NCBI RefSeq assembly: GCF_041053105.1
Contig: NZ_CP163444.1
Coordinates: 7,224,501 to 7,288,500, forward strand
Source: Streptomyces sp. R44
GTDB lineage: Bacteria; Actinomycetota; Actinomycetes; Streptomycetales; Streptomycetaceae
DNA: 64,000 bases
Direction: 5' to 3'
Part shown: piece after piece, positions 54,341 through 62,780 of the stretch
Numbering within the stretch: position 1 is the first letter of the stretch
Layout of the letters: every line of letters begins with the position of its first letter
Made by a program: the position numbers and the translations under genes
The notes under the pieces: model-generated
The model's database searches: none
Told to the model about the DNA's origin: nothing
Seen by the model: only the letters and a program-made list of their open reading frames with translations

Positions 54341-57300
54341 TCACCCCTTCTCACCATACGGAATCCATGTCCGCTTCATCACCAGCTCGTTGAACCGGTC
54401 GAGCTTGTCCACCGGAATCGTCCACTCGATGCGGGGCGCCCCGTCCTTCCCCTTGGTGTCGTACACCTTCATGTACTCGGAACCGGTGAACTCCTTCAGG
54501 AAGTCCGGGTGCATGTCGTACCGCACCATGCCATTCGCGAAGTTGACCCCGCCGTTCGGGCTCCAATACTCGGCGGCCACGTCCCGCTCACCGAAGTAGA
54601 TCTTTCCGTCGGTGAGGTAGCCGCCGCCCATGTCCACGCCCGGCTGATGGTTCGCGGGGTTCGGGCCGTGCTCCTTCTCGTACTCCTTGTCCTTGTGCTT
54701 GGGCGTCCGGTAGATCGGGAAGGTCGGGCACTCCGGGGCCAGGCCCAGGTGGTCCGTCCAGGTGTGCGGGTTGTGGACGTACGTGAAGGGGTTCGCGGCC
54801 GGGGCCAGGCCCAGCGGGTCGGAGGTGAGGTAGCGCGCCACCTCGGGGTCGTAGTGCCGGAAGTGGTTGTAGTTGAGGCCCGTCTCCGGGTCGAAGTACT
54901 GACCCGGGAATCGCAGCGGGGTGTAGGCGACGCTGTCCGCCGCCCAGGTCGTCGTGCCCCACAGGGTCGTGCGGGTACGCCAGGCCGTTTCGCCGTTCTC
55001 GTCGAGCAGTTCCCTCGGTGTGCCCACGAGATCGGTGACGATCGCGAAGAAGCGGCGGTCGACCTCGTCCTGACCGGCGAGGTGCTCGGTCTGGGCGACG
55101 GGACGTGTCCCCTGGTGGTCCCAGGTGAGGGCGACCGGACGGGGCAGCTCGGCCGAGGTGGTCACCTGCTCGCACAGGAGCAGGCCGTCCCAGGTGAAGT
55201 CGGTGCGCTCGACCACCTCGCCCACGTCGTCCAGCCGCTGTTTGGCGACCCGCCGCCCGAACGGGTCGTAGAGGTAGCGCCAGCGCGTCCCCTCCGGGGT
55301 GACGGCCCCCACGAGCCGGTCCTCGGCGTCCCAGGTGTAGCGCCAGCTCTCCACCTTGCCGGAGAGGTGCGCCTTCCGGCGCAGGGTGACCCGACCCTGG
55401 CCGTCGTGCTCGTAGCGCACCCGGCCGGCGTGTTCGACCCGGGTGCCGGTGTAGGAACGCGCGCCCGTCGCCTCATGACCGGGGTGGGAACGGGGCCAGT
55501 CGGCCTCGGTCTGGTTGCCCGCCTCGTCGTAGGCGTACCGCTCGCTCCAGCCCTCCGCGTGGACCGCCGTGACCCGGCCGACGGCATCCAGGTCGAAGGT
55601 ACGCCGTCCCGTGTGCTGGTCGTCCGTGTACGTGAGGGTGTGGTCGGCGCGGTAGCCGTAGTCGCGGCGGTGGAGGCTCCGGCCGGCCGCGTCCCGTACC
55701 GACTGGGTCGTCAGACGGCCCAGCTCGTCGTAGGCGTGCGCGAGGGTGAAGGCACCTCCGAAGTCCCGGGTGGTCTCGCGTCCGGCCGCGTCGTAGCCGA
55801 AGTCGATCGTGCGCCCAGCCGTGGTCAGCCGGGTGCGGTTGCCTGCTGCGTCGAACACCCACCGGCTCGTCACCCCGACGGGCGTGGTGCGACCCGTACG
55901 GCGGCCCAGGGCGTCGTACGCGTGCGTCAGCGTCCGCCCGTTGACGGACTCCGCGGTCGGCCGACCCCACTCGTCCCGGGTCATGGACAGGGTGACACCG
56001 GGAGCGGTGGCCGCGACGAGCCGACCGCACAGGTCGTAGTCGAAGGCCGTGACCTGCCCGTCGGCGTCCTTCCGGACGATCCGACCGAGAGCGTCGTGCT
56101 CGTAACGGACCTGCTGACCCAGCGCATTGGTACGGCTGGTCGTGCGGCCCACCGCGTCGTACGTGTACCCGACGGAGCGGCCGTCGAAGTCGGTCTCGCC
56201 GGCCAGCCGGCCCGCCGCGTCGTAGGAGTAGTTCCAGGTCATTCCCTGGGGGTTGACCACCTGGGTGAGACGCCGCTCGGTGTCGTGCACGAACTCGTGG
56301 CGCACGCCGTCCGGAGCGGTACGCGAGCGCATGAGGTCGAAGTGCGTGTACGTGAACCGTGCGACGCCGCCCAGCGCGTCGGTGTGGGTCAGGCAGTTGC
56401 CCTCCCCGTCGTACGTCCAACTCTGCTCCGACCCGTCGGCCTCGACCCGTCGGGCGAGCAGACCTTCGGTCGTCCACTCGAAGGAGATCGTGTTCCCGAG
56501 GGGCCCCTCCACGGCGACGGTCCGCCCGAAGGCGTCGCGCCAATAGCGCGTGACGGCGCCCAGGGGATCGGTGACCGCCAGGGGCAGACCGTGCGGATCA
56601 CGGTCGAAAGTCGTGGTGTGGCCCAGGGTGTCCGTCACCGCCACGGGCGCGCCCGACCCGTCGTACACGAAAGTGGTCGTGGCGCCGTGCTCGTCGGTCG
56701 ACCGGATGCGGTTGCCCCGCGCGTCGTACTCCTGGCGCAGCTCCATGCCGTCCGGAAGCACGGTGGTCAGCGGCAGATCGAGGTCGTTGTAGACGCAGGA
56801 GAGCGCGGTCCCGTCGGGGTTGCGCACGGCGGTCAGGTTCCCGCGCTCGTCCCAGTCGAGACGGGTGGTGTGGCCCAGCGCGTCCGTACGGCTGAGCAGG
56901 TTGTCGTGGCGGTCCCAGCTCTGATGGACGGTGTTGCCGAGCGGGTCGGTCGTCGCGACGACCTGGAGGTGCTCGTTGAAGTGGTGGACCGTGGTGGCGC
57001 CGGTGGAGTCGGTGTAGCGCGTCACCCGACTCTCCGGGTCGTACGTGAAGGTGGAGGAGAGGAAGCCGTCCGGGCCGATGGTGCGGACGACGCGGCCCGC
57101 GTCGTCGTACGCGTACCGGAACGTGGAGTCGTTGCGGTCGGTCCAGGATGTGATCCGGTCGTCCGCGTCGTAGCCGAACCTCAGTGCCAGACCGGAGGAG
57201 TTGGTGACCGCGTCGAGGTTGCCGCGCTCGTCGTAGCCGTACGTCAGCAGCGTGACCGGACCGTCGGGGCCGCGCAGCGCCAGGCCGGTGACGCGCTGCG

Positions 57301-57823
57301 CCTCGCTGCTGACCTGGACGGTGTATCCGCCGGTGTGGGTGACGGCGGTGGGAGAGCCGTCGGGGCGGCGGGAGAAGACGACGCGGTTGTCGTTGCGGTC
57401 GCGGATCTCGGCGAGCCAGTAGCCGATCGACGAGCGGTAGGGGCTGCCGGTGAAGGTACGGGTCAGGCCGGAGTGCGGGTCGCTGACCGTGTACATGGTC
57501 TCGTCCTCGTGCTGCCCACCGTGGACGAGGGGCAGCCGATCGCCCTCCATGGGCAGCACGGGCTCACCGCCGGGCCGCGGCAGCTCCGGGTAGACGAGCA
57601 GGGAGCCGTCCTCGCGGGCCCAGACCGCGCCCGTGCCGAGCGGGTCGAGTTCGAGCCGCTCGTCCAGGCTGGAGGCCCAGCTGCGGCCGAACCACTGGCC
57701 GTGGCGGTACTCCGACAGATGGGTCCGGCGCAGCACCAGCGGCAGGACGCCGGGCAGCGACAGGTCCGTCTGCGGCAGGGTCATCTCGCCGGTCACGACG
57801 TCGACCGGGTCGTTCTCGCACAC
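54341..57823 (-). CDS. Rhs/YD-repeat polymorphic toxin, repeat and toxin part
   Basis: About 1160 residues, opening CENDPVDVVTGEMTLPQTDL, the Rhs cage start (DUF6531). About 25 YD repeats follow (for example YDERGNLDAVTN, YDAAGRLAGETDFDG). The Rhs-core end is FPGQYFDPETGLNYNHFRHY then DPEVARYLTSDPLGL. The last ~130 residues (after LAPECPTFPIYRTPKHKD) are a separate toxin domain with IYRT, GGYLTDGKIYFGERDVAAEY and RIEWTIPVDKL, which could be an ADP-ribosyltransferase-like fold. GTG 57823 is merely the first possible start; the natural N-terminus is in another reading frame. Confidence 0.8.
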   Translation of the reverse strand: MCENDPVDVVTGEMTLPQTDLSLPGVLPLVLRRTHLSEYRHGQWFGRSWASSLDERLELDPLGTGAVWAREDGSLLVYPELPRPGGEPVLPMEGDRLPLVHGGQHEDETMYTVSDPHSGLTRTFTGSPYRSSIGYWLAEIRDRNDNRVVFSRRPDGSPTAVTHTGGYTVQVSSEAQRVTGLALRGPDGPVTLLTYGYDERGNLDAVTNSSGLALRFGYDADDRITSWTDRNDSTFRYAYDDAGRVVRTIGPDGFLSSTFTYDPESRVTRYTDSTGATTVHHFNEHLQVVATTDPLGNTVHQSWDRHDNLLSRTDALGHTTRLDWDERGNLTAVRNPDGTALSCVYNDLDLPLTTVLPDGMELRQEYDARGNRIRSTDEHGATTTFVYDGSGAPVAVTDTLGHTTTFDRDPHGLPLAVTDPLGAVTRYWRDAFGRTVAVEGPLGNTISFEWTTEGLLARRVEADGSEQSWTYDGEGNCLTHTDALGGVARFTYTHFDLMRSRTAPDGVRHEFVHDTERRLTQVVNPQGMTWNYSYDAAGRLAGETDFDGRSVGYTYDAVGRTTSRTNALGQQVRYEHDALGRIVRKDADGQVTAFDYDLCGRLVAATAPGVTLSMTRDEWGRPTAESVNGRTLTHAYDALGRRTGRTTPVGVTSRWVFDAAGNRTRLTTAGRTIDFGYDAAGRETTRDFGGAFTLAHAYDELGRLTTQSVRDAAGRSLHRRDYGYRADHTLTYTDDQHTGRRTFDLDAVGRVTAVHAEGWSERYAYDEAGNQTEADWPRSHPGHEATGARSYTGTRVEHAGRVRYEHDGQGRVTLRRKAHLSGKVESWRYTWDAEDRLVGAVTPEGTRWRYLYDPFGRRVAKQRLDDVGEVVERTDFTWDGLLLCEQVTTSAELPRPVALTWDHQGTRPVAQTEHLAGQDEVDRRFFAIVTDLVGTPRELLDENGETAWRTRTTLWGTTTWAADSVAYTPLRFPGQYFDPETGLNYNHFRHYDPEVARYLTSDPLGLAPAANPFTYVHNPHTWTDHLGLAPECPTFPIYRTPKHKDKEYEKEHGPNPANHQPGVDMGGGYLTDGKIYFGERDVAAEYWSPNGGVNFANGMVRYDMHPDFLKEFTGSEYMKVYDTKGKDGAPRIEWTIPVDKLDRFNELVMKRTWIPYGEKG

Positions 57824-57877
57824 CGTCTTGTCGAGGGAGATGGCGTGGCGACGCGGCTCGTCGCGCGCCCCGCAGCG

Positions 57878-58787
57878 GTTCGGGCCGGTTCCGGTCGGAG
57901 CCGCTGTGCTTGCTGTTCGGCCCGTCGTTGACCGTGTTCTTCCGGTCCTTGCCCCGGTCCTCGTCCTGCTTCCTCTCCCTGGCGAGGCGTGCGCGGATGT
58001 CGTCGTCGTTGTCCTTGTGGTCGGTGGAGATCCGCTTGACGGCCTTGGGCAGGGTTTCGCCGACGTGATCGCCCATGGTCTTGGCGGACTTCACCAGGGC
58101 GCCCATGGCCTTCTCGATGACGGGGTCCAGGGCGTCGGCGATGTCGTCGCGGCCCTTGTTGCGGCCCTGAGCCGACTTGGCCTTGGTGAGCTTGCCGGTG
58201 GTCTTGCCGTGGATACCGACGCTCACGCCGTTCAGCTTCGTACTGGCGTTGTCGTGCTCGTCGTGCTCGATGTGGAAGCCCTTGCCCCCGGCGCGACCGC
58301 CACCGCCACCACCTCCGGCGGAGGCGAGGTTCAAACCCTCCTTCGCGCCCTGGACACCCTCGTTGAAGCCGTCCTTGCCGGCCTGCTTCGTCTGGTCGAG
58401 GTTCACACCGTTCTGGACGCCCAAGGCGTCCATGCTGACCTGGACCACCAGATCGGCGGCCATGTTCTCCAGTGCCGCCACGGCCGGTTCGGTCATCACC
58501 CCGACGATGTGACCGACCGCCTCTTCCATCGCACCCGTGATGAGCTTCAGCAGCTGCTTCTTCGTGAACGCGATCGCGCCGGCACCCAGCAGCGCTGACA
58601 GGCCACCGGTCACCGGTATCAGCGCCATCGCCAGCCCCGTCTGACCGGCCAGGACGCCGAGCTCCGCGACCGCCTTCCACTTCATGGCCTCGATCGCGCC
58701 CGCCGCCATGTCCAGCGAGCCCGCGATCGTGCGGGCTGCGGAGACCATGTCCTTCAGGTGTTTGCCCTTGACCTTGCCCCAGTGCAC
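57878..58787 (-). pseudogene. Rhs toxin N-terminal fragment, out of frame with the rest
   Basis: Readable from GTG 58787 (VHWGKVKGKHLKDMVSAART...) to about GSDRNR, about 303 residues. It contains hydrophobic helices (LGVLAGQTGLAMALIPVTGG) and a Gly-rich stretch, then a charged Lys/Asp region, as in N-termini of Streptomyces Rhs toxins that are exported by the type VII system. The expected first ~80 residues (WXG-like helices) are missing. Near 57878-57890 the frame shifts: removing a 10-nt near-duplicate (CGGCCCGAAC) would restore DRNRCGARDEP and join the repeat part. Confidence 0.65.
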
Positions 58788-59500
58788 GTGACAGCCATGA
58801 TGGAAAATCCCCCGTGTGCAAGCCTGTTCGCAGAATGCAAGTGCGAACACCTTGTCATGGGAGGCCGCAGTCGAACAACGCGACTTCTCCCTCGGCCGGC
58901 TCGGCTGCCCGCCGCGGCGGTGGCGGGCAGCTTGGCCTACTTCCGCGCCGCTGTGGACGGTCAATGCGGACATCCGCTCCAGCACCGTGAACCTCACGCC
59001 CGAGGGCCGGCCGGTGGTGCTGGTGTGGTTCTGGGGCCGGCGGCCCCGCCGCCGACAGCCGTCCGTCCAGATTGCCAGGCCCGCTGCTGACGCGCTTTCC
59101 CGTGGAGGTCGGCTTGTCCACCGTGTCCGACCAGGTCTGCCACACGGTGTGCGCGGCAGCGAACGTGCTGGGTGACCTGTCAGGGACCAGCGCACCCGCT
59201 CGGTTGTGTGGGAGACCGCACGGGGTGCTCGTGAAGACCGCCCCGTGAATGTGGAGGCGGTCTGGGGACTCCGTGAGTCTTCCGTCGGTGAATCGTGCGC
59301 GGAGCCGGTCCTGCGGGAGTGCGGGACCGGCCCGACTCATCAGTAACCACGCTCTGACCAGCAGGAACAAAGATCCGCCCGGCTGGGTGCAGAGCCGGTG
59401 GTGTGTTCGAACGGCAGAGGTATGGTCGGCCGCGTTCGCCTGACCCGGCGAATGAGGAGGACGCAAGACCGACCGCAGACGTTCGAGGCGAGGCAGACCG
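58788..59500. other. 713-bp region without a supported gene; contains an inverted repeat
   Basis: No reading frame here has normal codon bias or a recognisable product. A dyad TGTTCGCA (58825-58832)/TGCGAACA (58842-58849) lies just outside the truncated Rhs start and may be an operator or recombination scar. The rest is mixed-composition sequence, probably decayed. The promoter for the flavohemoprotein operon should lie near 59400-59490. Confidence 0.5.
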
Positions 59501-61000
59501 ATGGAAGTTCCGGCCCGCACCGATGGGGGCGTGGGCAACGGAGGTTGGTTCACGCGAAGCCCGGGCAACACGACTCCGGCACCGACTCCGGCACCCGCAC
59601 CGACTCCGGCACCCGCACCGGCACCCGCACCGGCACCCGCACCCGCACCGACTCCGGCACCCGCACCGGCACCCGCACCGGCACCCGCACCGGCACCCGC
59701 ACCCGCACCGACTCCGGCACCCGCACCGGCACCCGCACCCGCACCCGCACCGACTCCGGCACGGCCGAACCCCCACGTGCCCGGCCCCCGCTCCGTACCG
59801 CCGAGCGGCCACGGGACCGCGGCGCGCTCCGTGCCGCCGCAGCGGGTCCCTTCGGCGCCGCGCGCCGCGGACAGCGACACGTCCGACGCGGCGCTGCTGC
59901 GCCGGACGATGGCCGAGATCGAGCCCATCGCCGACACGGTCACCTCGTACTTCTACGCGCTGCTCTTCCTCCACCACCCCCACCTGCGGGCGCTCTTCCC
60001 CGCGGCGATGGACACCCAGCGCGACCGGCTCTTCAAGGCGCTGCTCACCGCCGCCACCCACGCCGACGACCCCGTCACCCTGACCGCGTACCTCACCCAG
60101 CTCGGCCGCGGCCACCGGAAGTACGGCACCCGGCCCGAGCACTATCCGGCCGTCGGCGAGGCCCTGATCGGCGCCCTCGCCCGTTACGCCCCCTCGACCT
60201 GGGGGCCCTGGACCGAAGCCGCCTGGGTCGGGGCCTACACGGCCATCTCCCAGATCATGATCGACGCGGCGACCGAGGACGAGCTGCGCGCGCCCGCCTG
60301 GTGGCAGGCGGAGGTCGTCGCCCATGAGGCGCGTACGAAGGACATCGCGGTCGTCACGGTCCGGCCCGACCAGCCGTACCCCTTCCTCGCCGGGCAGTAC
60401 ACCGCCCTGGAGACCCCCTGGTGGCCCCGGGTGTGGAGGCACTACTCCTTCGCCTCCGCCCCGCGCTCCGACGGCCTGCTCTCCTTCCACGTCAAGGCCG
60501 TGCCGGCGGGCTGGGTCTCCAACGCCCTGGTCCACCGCGCCCGTCCGGGGGACGTCCTCCGGCTCGGACCGCCCACCGGCTCCATGACGGTGGACCACAC
60601 CACCGACAGCGGGCTGCTCTGCCTCGGCGGCGGTACCGGGATCGCGCCCATCAAGGCCCTGGTGGAGGACGTGGTGCAGCACGGCCGGCACCGCTCCGTC
60701 GACGTGTTCTACGGCGCCCGCCGCAATGACGACCTGTACGACTTCGACACCATGCTGAGGCTGCAGCAGTCGCACTCCTGGCTCTCCGTCCGACCGGTCG
60801 TCGACGACGGTCCCGTCGGCCTGCCCGGCGGACTCCCCGAGGCGGTACGGGAGTACGGCTCGTGGCAGACCCACGACGTGTACCTGTCCGGCCCGCCCGG
60901 CATGATCCGACGCGGCGTCGACACCCTGCTCGGCATGGGCGTCCCCTCCCGCCGCATACGGCACGACTCCATCGAAGGACTGGTCGGGGCGACGACGTGA
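59501..61000 (+). CDS. Flavohemoprotein-like globin-reductase with Pro-Ala linker
   Basis: 499 residues from ATG 59501. Residues 1-125 are a low-complexity (Pro/Thr-Ala-Pro) repeat tail, absent from ordinary flavohemoglobins. The globin (about 126-260) includes IADTVTSYFYALLFLHHPHL and QLGRGHRKYG, whose His is the likely proximal heme ligand. The reductase domain has the FAD motif RHYSFASAP, the NAD motif CLGGGTGIAPIK and VYLSGPPGMI. Probable role: NO dioxygenation. The GTGA overlap couples it to the next gene. Confidence 0.88.
   Translation: MEVPARTDGGVGNGGWFTRSPGNTTPAPTPAPAPTPAPAPAPAPAPAPAPTPAPAPAPAPAPAPAPAPAPTPAPAPAPAPAPAPTPARPNPHVPGPRSVPPSGHGTAARSVPPQRVPSAPRAADSDTSDAALLRRTMAEIEPIADTVTSYFYALLFLHHPHLRALFPAAMDTQRDRLFKALLTAATHADDPVTLTAYLTQLGRGHRKYGTRPEHYPAVGEALIGALARYAPSTWGPWTEAAWVGAYTAISQIMIDAATEDELRAPAWWQAEVVAHEARTKDIAVVTVRPDQPYPFLAGQYTALETPWWPRVWRHYSFASAPRSDGLLSFHVKAVPAGWVSNALVHRARPGDVLRLGPPTGSMTVDHTTDSGLLCLGGGTGIAPIKALVEDVVQHGRHRSVDVFYGARRNDDLYDFDTMLRLQQSHSWLSVRPVVDDGPVGLPGGLPEAVREYGSWQTHDVYLSGPPGMIRRGVDTLLGMGVPSRRIRHDSIEGLVGATT
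59576..59762. repeat. Tandem GCACC(C/G)-type coding repeat
   Basis: About 187 bp of interleaved 6-bp units (GCACCC, GCACCG, ACTCCG) encoding Pro-Ala and Pro-Thr steps, ordered in larger blocks that each begin CCGACTCCGGCACC. Such DNA is prone to slippage, and linker length probably varies among strains. Confidence 0.85.
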
Positions 61001-61800
61001 GCACTTTCGAACAGACGGCGCCGCTGCGCACCACCCGTCCGGGCAGCGACGGTGAACACCTCGTCCAGCAGCGCATGGGCACCATGGAGCGCGCCGACCG
61101 CTTCTACGCCGAGCAGGTCCTCGATCGACTCAACCCGCGGATGCGGGAGTTCGTGGCCCGGCAGGAGATGTTCTTCCTCGCCACCGCCGACCGGCACGGC
61201 GAGTGCGACAACACCTTCCGCGCCGGCCCGCCCGGTTTCCTCCACGTCCTGGACGACCGGACGCTCGCCTACCCCGAGTACCGGGGCAACGGCGTCCACG
61301 CCAGCCTGGGCAACATCGAGGAGAACCCGCACGTCGGCGTCCTCATGGTGGACTTCCTGCGGGACCGCATCGGTCTCCACGTCAACGGCCGGGCCGGGAT
61401 CGTGGCCGACGAGGACATGCGCCGCGCCCACACCACGCTCGCGACCGACCCGGTGCCCGGCCGACGGTCCCTGGTCTGGGTGGTGATCACCGTCGAGGAG
61501 GCGTACATCCACTGCGCCAAGCACATCCCGCACCTGCAGCGGGTCCCCGCGCGCGGCGCGGGCCGCTCCTGGGGGACGGACGACGTGAAGCGCAAGGGCG
61601 GCGACTTCTTCGGAGCGGGCGCCGACGCACCGGCCCGCGGCCCGTTCCTGCCGCCGCCCCGCGCGAGCGCGGCGACCTGGCGCGCCGAAGCGGAACGGGC
61701 CCTGGCGAGGGCGACACGGCGAGCTGCCGGCCCGCGCTCCGCGACGGAATCCGGGTGCCAGAACTTCAGCGGCTGGTTCAGCAGACGCACCCCGGCCTGA
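60997..61800 (+). CDS. FMN-binding split-barrel (pyridoxamine-phosphate-oxidase-like) protein
   Basis: 267 residues from GTG 60997, overlapping the flavohemoprotein stop by 4 nt. The split barrel includes MFFLATADRHGECDNTFRAG, PGFLHVLDDRTLAYPEYRGN and NPHVGVLMVDFLRDRIGLHV, a pattern shared by PPOX-class flavin or F420 oxidoreductases, followed by a C-terminal extension with VEEAYIHCAKHIPHL. That Cys-His segment is common to the subfamily. It may supply or use reduced flavin next to the globin in NO or oxidative stress; substrate unknown. Confidence 0.85.
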   Translation: MSTFEQTAPLRTTRPGSDGEHLVQQRMGTMERADRFYAEQVLDRLNPRMREFVARQEMFFLATADRHGECDNTFRAGPPGFLHVLDDRTLAYPEYRGNGVHASLGNIEENPHVGVLMVDFLRDRIGLHVNGRAGIVADEDMRRAHTTLATDPVPGRRSLVWVVITVEEAYIHCAKHIPHLQRVPARGAGRSWGTDDVKRKGGDFFGAGADAPARGPFLPPPRASAATWRAEAERALARATRRAAGPRSATESGCQNFSGWFSRRTPA

Positions 61801-61925
61801 CGGCGGGGCTCCCGCTTGCCGCCCCTCCGGCAGCCGGTGAGAATGGTGAAGGACCTCCGCCTCGCGAACGGGGCGGGTCCGCAGCAACTGTCCCGCCACA
61901 CCGAGAGTTGGTGATCGGGGGCCGG

Positions 61926-62651
61926 ATGCCCAGGATCCCGCGCGGCGTGGCCGACGCGTCCGCAGGACGGGCCGTCGTACACGACCGCCAGGGCACACTC
62001 ATCGCGCTGGACCTGGAAACCGGCGCGGTGTTGTGGCGTCATGGCCGGGCGTTGCGTCCCTGCGCGATCGTCGGCGGGAACGTGGTGGCGCTGCGCGTGG
62101 GTGCCTCGCCCGCGCTCGAGGTCGAACTCCTGGACGTGGGCGAGGGAACGGAACTCTGGACGTCGCCGGCCCTCGCGCTGCCGCCGTGGGCTCACCCGAC
62201 CCTGCAGGACTCGCCCGAGTTCACCGTGGACACGGCGGAGGTTCAGGACCCGCTGGTGATCCGGTGGACCGCCCGGGCCCTGTACCGGGGCGGTGCGCCC
62301 CCCGGTCCCGAGGTGGCGGGGAGCCGGCCTCGCGAGGCGCACGGCGCCCTGCGGATCGACCTGGCGACTCCGTCGGTGGAGCCGCTGGCCGTCAGGGCGA
62401 CCGAGGCGGACACGGAGGCGGACGCCGTGGCGGACACGGAGGTCCCGGCCCCGCCGCAACCGCCCCTCCCCGCCGACGTACTGGCGTACGGGCAGGTCGG
62501 CGGCCTCCGGATGGAACTCACCGTGCGCGCCGGCTCCGGCGGAGAGGACGCCGTCGTCCTGCGGGCGGTGGACGCCCGGACCGCCGCGGCCGTCTGGGAG
62601 GTGGTACTCGACGAGACGGCGGAGAGCCGCCCCCGCAGACTCCGCCCGTAG
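61926..62651 (+). CDS. PQQ-like beta-propeller-type protein
   Basis: 241 residues from ATG 61926; GTG 61911 is an in-frame alternative. The clearest motif is DRQGTLIALDLETGAVLWRH (about residues 20-39), the PQQ-like blade repeat, echoed by AVDARTAAAVWEVVL near the end. Only a few blades are visible, so it is either a short partial propeller or a degenerate one. An acidic Ala/Asp-rich segment (about 155-180) separates the two halves. No signal peptide. Function unknown; the BNR-repeat gene follows 129 bp later. Confidence 0.55.
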   Translation: MPRIPRGVADASAGRAVVHDRQGTLIALDLETGAVLWRHGRALRPCAIVGGNVVALRVGASPALEVELLDVGEGTELWTSPALALPPWAHPTLQDSPEFTVDTAEVQDPLVIRWTARALYRGGAPPGPEVAGSRPREAHGALRIDLATPSVEPLAVRATEADTEADAVADTEVPAPPQPPLPADVLAYGQVGGLRMELTVRAGSGGEDAVVLRAVDARTAAAVWEVVLDETAESRPRRLRP

Positions 62652-62780
62652 CCCTGCCGGACAGCCGCCGCCGGTACCCGGGCTCGTAGCCCCGTCCGGA
62701 GAGCCGCCACCCGTACCCGCGCTCGTGGCCAAGCTCCCGGCCACGCCGGAACAGAAACGTCTCGCACCCAGAGGTGCCTC

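Noticed and set aside
57564..57877. Continuation of the Rhs N-terminal frame beyond the frame break
   Set aside because: The product becomes a run of Arg/Ala/Pro without Rhs features, whereas the other frame carries the repeat core.
58816..59175. Open frames in the 713-bp gap
   Set aside because: Codon composition is unlike the flanking genes and no domain is visible on either strand.
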